Of a stretch of 19,782 nucleotides of DNA, positions 15,740 to 19,782 are shown piece after piece. The stretch is from positions 1-19,782 of the forward strand of contig CAZSWR010000071.1 of NCBI GenBank assembly GCA_964610885.1, in the 5' to 3' direction. The notes under the pieces were generated by a model that saw only the letters and a list, made by a program, of their open reading frames with translations, did not search any database and had not been told where the DNA came from. Position 1 is the first letter of the stretch. The number at the start of each line of letters is the position of its first letter. This DNA comes from CAZSWR01 sp964610885 (lineage in GTDB: Bacteria > Bacteroidota > Ignavibacteria > Kapaibacteriales > UBA2268). Both the position numbers and the translations under genes were made by a program.

Positions 15740-16634
15740 CGGGCGGTGTGGGTTCGTTCGATGAAGCTGTGGCGCGGTGCAATTCGCGCTGGTCGTAGAG
15801 GTATTGGGCAAGCTCGGCGGCAAGCAGGATGATCATCACCAGATAGAAAACCCAAATGGCCAGCATGGCAATGAAGGCATAGCCACCGTAGAAAGTGGTG
15901 TAGGTGGTGAAGCTAACCATATACCACGCAAAAATCCGCCGCGAAATGTCGATGACAACGACGCACAGGCCCGTCGATACATTGATGATGAATGCCGGCA
16001 GGCGGCGGTTCGGTATAGTGCGGAATATCAGGTAGTAAACAATGAACGACAGCACGAGCGACATGGACGTGAAAGTGATTTCGGAGAAAAACCAGCCGAG
16101 CTGAATGACATCATTATTCGACAGGAAGGATTTGATATACGTCATTGCAGGGAAAATGTATGCAAGCAGTATCAGAAGTAACGAATACACCACAGTGAAT
16201 GCGAAATCTTTGATCCAATAGAAAAGGAAGAACCGCGGGGTTGGAATCGAGAATATTCGGTTCAGTCCGGTGCGCAGGGACGAAAACAGCATCGACGAGA
16301 GCCAGATCATCGAGAAAAGGCCGACCCAGCCGGCCACGGCACTCTGCGAAAAGATTAATTTGATGTCGCGAAGCAGTTGCGCCACGAAGTCCTCGGTGGA
16401 GGGCGTCGGCGGCAGCATTTGCATAAGCAAGTCCCCGATGCTTTGCGTGATGACGTCGGTCGGGTAGATCATGCTGATGAAGAAAATCGCCATCAGGAAT
16501 AGCGGAATCAGGTAGATAAGAATATTGAAAGCGATACCGGCGGCGATAAGGAAGATATGGTGGTCTTCCGTCCGCTGGAAAATCGCAACAAAGTGGGCAT
16601 AGCCACGCGCGAGTGTGTTTTTATTCAGAGTCAT
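15726..16634 (-). CDS. YihY/BrkB family inner-membrane protein
   Basis: 302 residues with about six membrane spans. The family marker is the N-terminal region HHIFLIAAGIAFNILIYLIPLFLMAIFF, followed by SMIWLSSMLFSSLRTGLNRIF and, near the end, TYTTFYGGYAFIAMLAIWVFYLVMIILLAAELAQYL. The family was once misnamed ribonuclease BN; its real function (possibly transport) is unsettled. The tail is charged and cytoplasmic. First gene of the yihY-hpnE-murA operon; its stop overlaps the hpnE start by 14 nt. One copy of a 33-bp direct repeat (16667-16699) lies 33 bases upstream of the ATG, so it falls within the promoter or leader. Confidence 0.9.
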   Translation of the reverse strand: MTLNKNTLARGYAHFVAIFQRTEDHHIFLIAAGIAFNILIYLIPLFLMAIFFISMIYPTDVITQSIGDLLMQMLPPTPSTEDFVAQLLRDIKLIFSQSAVAGWVGLFSMIWLSSMLFSSLRTGLNRIFSIPTPRFFLFYWIKDFAFTVVYSLLLILLAYIFPAMTYIKSFLSNNDVIQLGWFFSEITFTSMSLVLSFIVYYLIFRTIPNRRLPAFIINVSTGLCVVVIDISRRIFAWYMVSFTTYTTFYGGYAFIAMLAIWVFYLVMIILLAAELAQYLYDQRELHRATASSNEPTPPDAAK

Positions 16635-16666
16635 TATTCAAAGTCAAAATCGTTTCCCCAATAACT

Positions 16667-16699
16667 GCAATTGCAATATAAACAAAATGGAAATACGAT
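16667..16699. repeat. 33-bp direct repeat, left copy
   Basis: Begins GCAATTGCAATATAAACAAA and ends GGAAATACGAT; identical base for base to 18351-18383. Flanks on both sides differ at once, so the repeat is exactly bounded. The two copies enclose the darG remnant and element copy B. Confidence 0.9.
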
Positions 16700-16739
16700 G
16701 AACGGCCAGCAAAGCAGAAATGTACAATCACATTGAGGC

Positions 16740-17039
16740 TTAGTTGCAAATCAGGCCAAATTCTTCAAGCCTTTGGTATGCTACTTTTATGAAATATGGC
16801 TTCATTATGTTTCTTTTTCTCTTCGTCCAATTGCTAATTCCAGTTTCGATTTCGCCAAGAGACTTAAGTTCGGAGTTGATGATCAAAAAATCTATGGTCG
16901 CCAACAATTCCAAACTGAAGCTCGATTCGAAGCCATCGATAAATTCAAGCAGGCGAGCAGCGCGGTTCTTCTGTTCGCAAGTAAGGTTCTCATCGAAGAA
17001 TTTCTCTGCCTCGGGCATTTGTTCGTCAATCAGCTTCAC
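16740..17039 (-). pseudogene. darG: Detached C-terminal part of frameshifted darG
   Basis: About 100 residues ending in a normal stop at 16740. EFIDGFESSFSLELLATIDFLI and ISNWTKRKRNIMKPYFIKVAYQRL match the end of DarG antitoxins (IEGFE-x-P-x-x-ELLATVHW, then W-x-x-RKR). The frame is open upstream past 17039 without a good start codon (a GTG at 17039 is the only candidate), reading NHYYIEFNESDSSPFSEVKLIDE back to about 17087. There it is out of phase with the macro-domain gene. Joined by a one-base shift the two halves give about 346 residues, close to the usual DarG length. This half probably is not made, or is made only by frameshifting. Confidence 0.7.
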
Positions 17040-17073
17040 CTCGGAAAATGGAGATGAGTCTGATTCGTTGAAT

Positions 17074-17778
17074 TCAATATAATAATGATTGATATTTCAG
17101 GAAGTGATTAAGCGGATCTGAATATGGGCCATAGAATCCTTTTTCGAATTTCAGGTTCAAGTTTTCCCCAAACCTCTGAAGGAAATATGCAAGTTTCTGG
17201 ACCACCAAAAGGTTGATTTCATTTCCAAGTATCCGATAGGCAGACATAACATGAAGCATCAAAGCTCTCGTGTTTGTAAGTCGGACAATCTTTCGGGGCT
17301 TATTTGACTGCTCGATGATGGATTGCATTGTGCTATCAGGTTCGAACACATTAACTTCGATATCTGTAGTACTAAAGGTTTCGAGTATTCGTTGTTTGAC
17401 TTCCGACCATTCGAGTTTGCCATTGCCCGCCCCCAATGGAGGAATTGATATAGATTTAATTCCGAGTTCGGCTACAATCCTTTTGAGGTCTTTCAGCCCA
17501 GAGTCGATGAATTCCATTTTGGACGGAAATCTCCAGTGGTCTTTCGTGGGGAAATTGATGATATATTTGGGTTGATCGATTCCGGTCTCGGTAACGAATA
17601 GTTTCCCGATTGCAATATCGCCCGATAGGCAAGCAGCTTTGTAGAGTTTAAAGTTTTCGGGGAAAGCGATTTTGAAGGCAAGTGCAATGCCTTTGCCCAT
17701 CACTCCACGCAGGTTCACAGTGTTTACAATCGCTTCGGAATTGCTGCGAGTAATATCTCCACGAACGAAATTTATCAT
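17074..17778 (-). CDS. darG: Macro-domain ADP-ribosylglycohydrolase, DarG antitoxin, truncated by frameshift
   Basis: DarG reverses ADP-ribosylation of thymidine in DNA made by its toxin DarT. From the ATG at 17778 the fragment has 234 residues; an in-frame TTG at 17790 is less likely. The macro domain (1 to about 155) looks intact: NFVRGDITRSNSEAIVNTVN with Asn22, GVMGKGIALAFK, NFPTKDHW with Lys79, and IPPLGAGNGKLEW at 112-124. These match the known catalytic Asn and Lys of DarG. The C-terminal toxin-binding domain starts (MLHVMSAYRILGNEINLLVVQKLAYFLQ … FYGPYSDPLNHFLKYQ) but stops at 17074, with its remainder in another frame. No darT precedes it: upstream lie only repeats and rsmH. Hydrolase activity may persist without toxin neutralisation. 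Confidence 0.8.
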   Translation of the reverse strand: MINFVRGDITRSNSEAIVNTVNLRGVMGKGIALAFKIAFPENFKLYKAACLSGDIAIGKLFVTETGIDQPKYIINFPTKDHWRFPSKMEFIDSGLKDLKRIVAELGIKSISIPPLGAGNGKLEWSEVKQRILETFSTTDIEVNVFEPDSTMQSIIEQSNKPRKIVRLTNTRALMLHVMSAYRILGNEINLLVVQKLAYFLQRFGENLNLKFEKGFYGPYSDPLNHFLKYQSLLY

Positions 17779-17879
17779 AAATAATACCAATTCGTTTTCA
17801 CGCTACAATACAATTTAATACTTTTTAATCTATCACGCTTTGTGTGGCTTTATACTCAGGCTTGAAGTTATATTTTGAT

Positions 17880-17939
17880 CATCAGATGACTCGGGCCATT
17901 CATACATAATCGACTTCTTAAGTCGGTAGTCATCGGATG
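17880..17939. repeat. Nested inverted repeat
   Basis: CATCAGATGACT (17880-17891) pairs with AGTCATCGGATG (17928-17939) with one mismatch, enclosing a perfect hairpin CGACTT-CTT-AAGTCG (17911-17925). It could be a structured leader or operator for the minus-strand darG gene about 100 bases away, or a relic. Confidence 0.5.
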
Positions 17940-18043
17940 AGTTGTTAATGTAACCCCACGCCTAAATCCATGATCTTTCATTTTGTTTAACGTCCCTAAA
18001 CTGTTTGATGCCTCAAGTGGCTAATAAAAAAAGCAACATCTAT

Positions 18044-18295
18044 CGGATTGATACCGCATAGCGGTTGTTGTATTGTAGTAGCGAATTAATTAGTGCAAGT
18101 TATACCGCATAGCGGTTGTTATATAAGAGGCTGCTTGAATCAACCATACATATAAAACATTCGCTACGCGAAATAACTCCTGGAGAATCAAATTTTTGCT
18201 ACAATAAAACAACCGCTACGCGGTAATAAAAATTTCAATTTTCCAACGTACTCATAATATTATTTGGTACTGTACTCACACAAAACGTTATTGAG
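18044..18295. repeat. Dispersed hairpin-studded element, copy B
   Basis: The partner of copy A at 10930-11187, in the same orientation. Hairpins at 18053 (ACCGC-ATA-GCGGT, then TGTTGTATTGTAG), 18104 (ACCGC-ATA-GCGGT), 18160 (TTCGC-TAC-GCGAA) and 18212 (ACCGC-TAC-GCGGT) keep the order and near-identical spacing of copy A, while the DNA between them has diverged. At 18104 a loop change keeps the stem perfect relative to copy A, a pattern expected if structure is selected. Confidence 0.8.
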
Positions 18296-18350
18296 TCGGA
18301 ATATTTTCGCTTTATCCATTTCCATTTCAATAGACCGATTTGAGTATTTA

Positions 18351-18383
18351 GCAATTGCAATATAAACAAAATGGAAATACGAT
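18351..18383. repeat. 33-bp direct repeat, right copy
   Basis: Identical to 16667-16699 and in the same orientation, 1.65 kb away, ending 23 bases before the last codon of rsmH. Confidence 0.9.
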
Positions 18384-18406
18384 AGCAAGATTCGATTTAT
18401 TTCGGA

Positions 18407-19315
18407 TTAATTCTTTTCCGCCACGCGGAGCTTGGCGCTCCTGGCACGCAGATTGATAGCTACCTCTGCGGCGTCGGGCAGCTCTGGCTTTCGGGTGATG
18501 AGTTTCATCAGTGGTTCTTTGATGGCCCGGCCGGTGATTTCGTCTCGTTCGGGTTGGGATAGCCTTCGGAAGGCTTCTTTGACCAACCTGTCCTCGAGCG
18601 AATGATAAGAAATTATCACGGCACGCCCACCTTTCGCCAGAATTGGCACAAGGTTTGATAAGGTGTACTCCAGAACCTCGAGTTCTTTGTTAACAGCGAT
18701 ACGAATAGCTTGAAATACTCTCGAAAGGGATTTAAGAAGAATCTGTTGCGGTACTGACTGCTCAACTACGTCGCGAAGATCGAACGTATATAATAAAGGT
18801 GCCGCACGACGGGCTTGGACAATTCGTCGTGCGATCACCTTTGCGAATGGTTCCTCTCCATAATTACGGAGTATGTGTTCCAATTCGTCCTCTGCTGCTG
18901 CATTAAGGATATCTTCTGCTGACCTGCCGTCCGATGCGAACTTCATATCTAACCTCGCATTGAAACGGTAGCTAAAACCGCGGTGACTCTCATCGAGTTG
19001 CCGCGACGATACCCCCAGGTCGAGAAGTATGCCCTGCGTTAACCCCCTAATTTCCTCTTTGTTTGCTGCTTCGCTGTAGCATTGATTTTCGATAACGAGC
19101 CGCGATTCGGCGCCGAGCGCAAGCTCAGCGGAAAATCGCTCTTGGCAGTGTTTCACAGCCGTCGTGTCCTTGTCGAACGAAATCAACTTCCCCCGTTGAC
19201 TAAGCCTAGAAAGGATTTCAGAACTGTGCCCCCCACCGCCCAATGTTCCGTCGACATAGATGCCGTCGGGATTGGTTACCAAATAATCAATCGAGCGTTT
19301 CAATAGTACAGGCAA
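18407..19315 (-). CDS. rsmH: 16S rRNA (cytosine-1402-N4) methyltransferase RsmH
   Basis: SAM-dependent methyltransferase acting on C1402 of 16S rRNA in the 30S decoding site; usually the second gene of the division/cell-wall cluster. The visible 302 residues carry the SAM motif YVDGTLGGGGHSSEIL, ILLDLGVSSRQLDESHRGFSYRFNARLDMKF, NYGEEPFAKVIARRIV, VFQAIRIAVNKELEVLEYTL, IISYHSLEDRLVKEAFR and the tail NLRARSAKLRVAEK. The N-terminus is the problem. The frame runs upstream of the TTG at 19315 as SKKKLSVEQAEYSYH before PVLL, with the family-typical YH-x-PVLL, to a TAA with no ATG. An ATG at 19383 (MKKKTQYNQ) enters the same frame only if the A10 tract (19349-19358) had eleven A. The start may thus be TTG, or depend on slippage, or the base may be miscalled. 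Confidence 0.93.
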   Translation of the reverse strand: MPVLLKRSIDYLVTNPDGIYVDGTLGGGGHSSEILSRLSQRGKLISFDKDTTAVKHCQERFSAELALGAESRLVIENQCYSEAANKEEIRGLTQGILLDLGVSSRQLDESHRGFSYRFNARLDMKFASDGRSAEDILNAAAEDELEHILRNYGEEPFAKVIARRIVQARRAAPLLYTFDLRDVVEQSVPQQILLKSLSRVFQAIRIAVNKELEVLEYTLSNLVPILAKGGRAVIISYHSLEDRLVKEAFRRLSQPERDEITGRAIKEPLMKLITRKPELPDAAEVAINLRARSAKLRVAEKN

Positions 19316-19397
19316 GTGATATGAGTACTCGGCCTGCTCTACCGAAAGTTTTTTTTTTGATTATACTGCGTTTTCTTTTTCATAAAAGTGTCGTTTG

Positions 19398-19493
19398 TTA
19401 CGGCAACCCCGCCCAATGCTGCTTTAGGGCAACGGCCACCAGACAACTCTCTTTATCAAAGAGCATTTCTTGGGATATTTCAAATTTTCTCAT
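19398..19493 (-). CDS. Possible 31-aa peptide between mraZ and rsmH
   Basis: ATG at 19493 opens MRKFEISQEMLFDKESCLVA and ends WAGLP at a stop at 19398, within the 160-base mraZ-rsmH gap and on the same strand. No clear ribosome site is seen. It may be a leader peptide or chance. Confidence 0.2.
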   Translation of the reverse strand: MRKFEISQEMLFDKESCLVAVALKQHWAGLP

Positions 19494-19497
19494 TTAG

Positions 19498-19518
19498 CCC
19501 CATCTTTATGGGGTTTTT
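19498..19518 (+). terminator. Intrinsic-terminator-like hairpin facing against the operon
   Basis: CCCCAT-CTTT-ATGGGG followed by TTTTT has ideal plus-strand terminator form, but sits between two minus-strand genes. On the minus strand the stem is preceded by A residues and not followed by T, so it should not stop mraZ-rsmH transcription. Confidence 0.45.
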
Positions 19519-19543
19519 GCATTGAAAAGCTGATTTCGATTGC

Positions 19544-19782
19544 TTATTTTGCCTCGCGCTCGTAGAGAGCCGAGAAAACAGTCTCGAATGCTGTCGAATA
19601 GTCCGGCCCGGAGGCGAGGTATTTCTCGTGTTCGTCCGGCGACCAAAGAGCTATGTGGTTCCCCATACCGATCACCTTCACCTTTTCTTGGATGCCCATC
19701 ATCGCGAGCAATTCCTTCGGTACGGGTATCCTGTTCTGGGCGTCTGCCTTGCTCTCCTCGCAATACATGTTGATGAAATTCA
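19544..19782 (-). CDS. mraZ: Division/cell-wall cluster regulator MraZ, C-terminal part
   Basis: The minus-strand frame is open from the window edge to a stop at 19544, giving 79 residues (about half the usual 145-155). The start reads NFINMYCEESKADAQNRIPVPKELLAMMGI, the SpoVT/AbrB-like swapped-hairpin repeat in the form typical of the second MraZ domain (x-D-x-x-x-RI-x-(I/V)-P). IGMGNHIALWSPDEHEKYL completes the fold, followed by a short acidic/basic tail. The ATG at 19768 is internal, not the start: in-frame residues continue upstream. MraZ binds DNA repeats in its own promoter and represses the dcw cluster; rsmH follows after about 160-230 bases, the conserved order. The promoter lies outside the window. 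Confidence 0.9.
   Translation of the reverse strand, partial: NFINMYCEESKADAQNRIPVPKELLAMMGIQEKVKVIGMGNHIALWSPDEHEKYLASGPDYSTAFETVFSALYEREAK

Larger units (their letters stand above)
17779..18406. other. Noncoding repeat-rich stretch between darG and rsmH
   Basis: About 630 bases where darT or, in most genomes, ftsL would be expected; no credible gene is seen on either strand. It contains a nested inverted repeat (17880-17939), element copy B (18044-18295) and the right copy of the 33-bp direct repeat (18351-18383). Confidence 0.75.

Noticed and set aside
16667..16699. 33-bp repeat as a simple shared promoter
   Set aside because: It lies upstream of yihY, but the other copy lies just after the rsmH stop with no gene to drive on that strand nearby, and no -33/-7 pair of the Bacteroidota type fits.
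17791..18400. A darT toxin gene upstream of darG
   Set aside because: Looked for on both strands because darT normally precedes darG; no open frame of useful length and no DarT motif, only repeats.
1..19782. tRNA, rRNA or riboswitch genes
   Set aside because: No cloverleaf with a TTCGA-type arm, rRNA core segment or known riboswitch signature was recognised by eye in the intergenic regions; a covariance search could still find one.

Overview
This window looks like a chromosomal segment of a Bacteroidota/Chlorobiota-type (FCB group) bacterium. The strongest pointers are a secreted Asp-box protein ending in a type IX secretion (Por) sorting domain, two small outer-membrane-barrel-like proteins, a Rho with an acidic N-terminal extension, and dispersed repeats containing a 'TTCTTCACTTCGTTCAGAATGA' type motif (given here only as a short signature) that I associate with this superphylum. 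A class such as Kapabacteria is plausible but cannot be proven from the sequence alone. Several genes carry purine-rich GGAG/AAGGA sites upstream of the start.

Layout. 1-1042 (minus): the start of a secreted propeller-like protein and a cysteine-rich exported protein, separated by a terminator. 1043-1700: hairpin-rich, mostly noncoding. 1701-3162: rho with a clear intrinsic terminator. 3424-3753 (plus): an ftsL-like division gene diverging from rho. 3785-5681 (minus): a two-gene operon with an 11-nt overlap, barrel protein then serine-hydrolase lipoprotein. 6234-6851 (plus): a second exported barrel-like protein, bracketed by inverted low-complexity TGATG arrays. 7248-9125 (plus): the T9SS-exported Asp-box protein. 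9303-10802 (plus): an ATPase-fold/GNAT fusion. 11208-12656 (minus): an alkaline phosphatase. 13098-16634 (minus): a compact yihY-hpnE-murA operon. 16740-17778 (minus): a frameshifted darG antitoxin gene without its darT toxin. 18407-19782 (minus): rsmH and the 3' part of mraZ, the head of the division/cell-wall cluster.

Biology. Two themes recur: envelope construction (murA, hpnE, yihY, mraZ-rsmH, ftsL) and exported or surface proteins (propeller protein, Cys-rich protein, two barrels, lipoprotein hydrolase, T9SS protein, alkaline phosphatase). The mraZ-rsmH head is not followed by ftsL; the ftsL-like gene lies about 15 kb away beside rho. The space after rsmH instead holds a broken darG island.

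The most unusual structures are (i) two copies of a roughly 255-bp hairpin-studded element with inverted ends (10930-11187 and 18044-18295), (ii) an exact 33-bp direct repeat (16667-16699 and 18351-18383) bracketing the darG island and one of those elements, (iii) a 131-bp MITE-like element with perfect 16-bp inverted ends (12825-12955), and (iv) an A10 tract at the rsmH 5' end where one extra base would restore an ATG-initiated protein. No tRNA, rRNA or CRISPR array was recognised.
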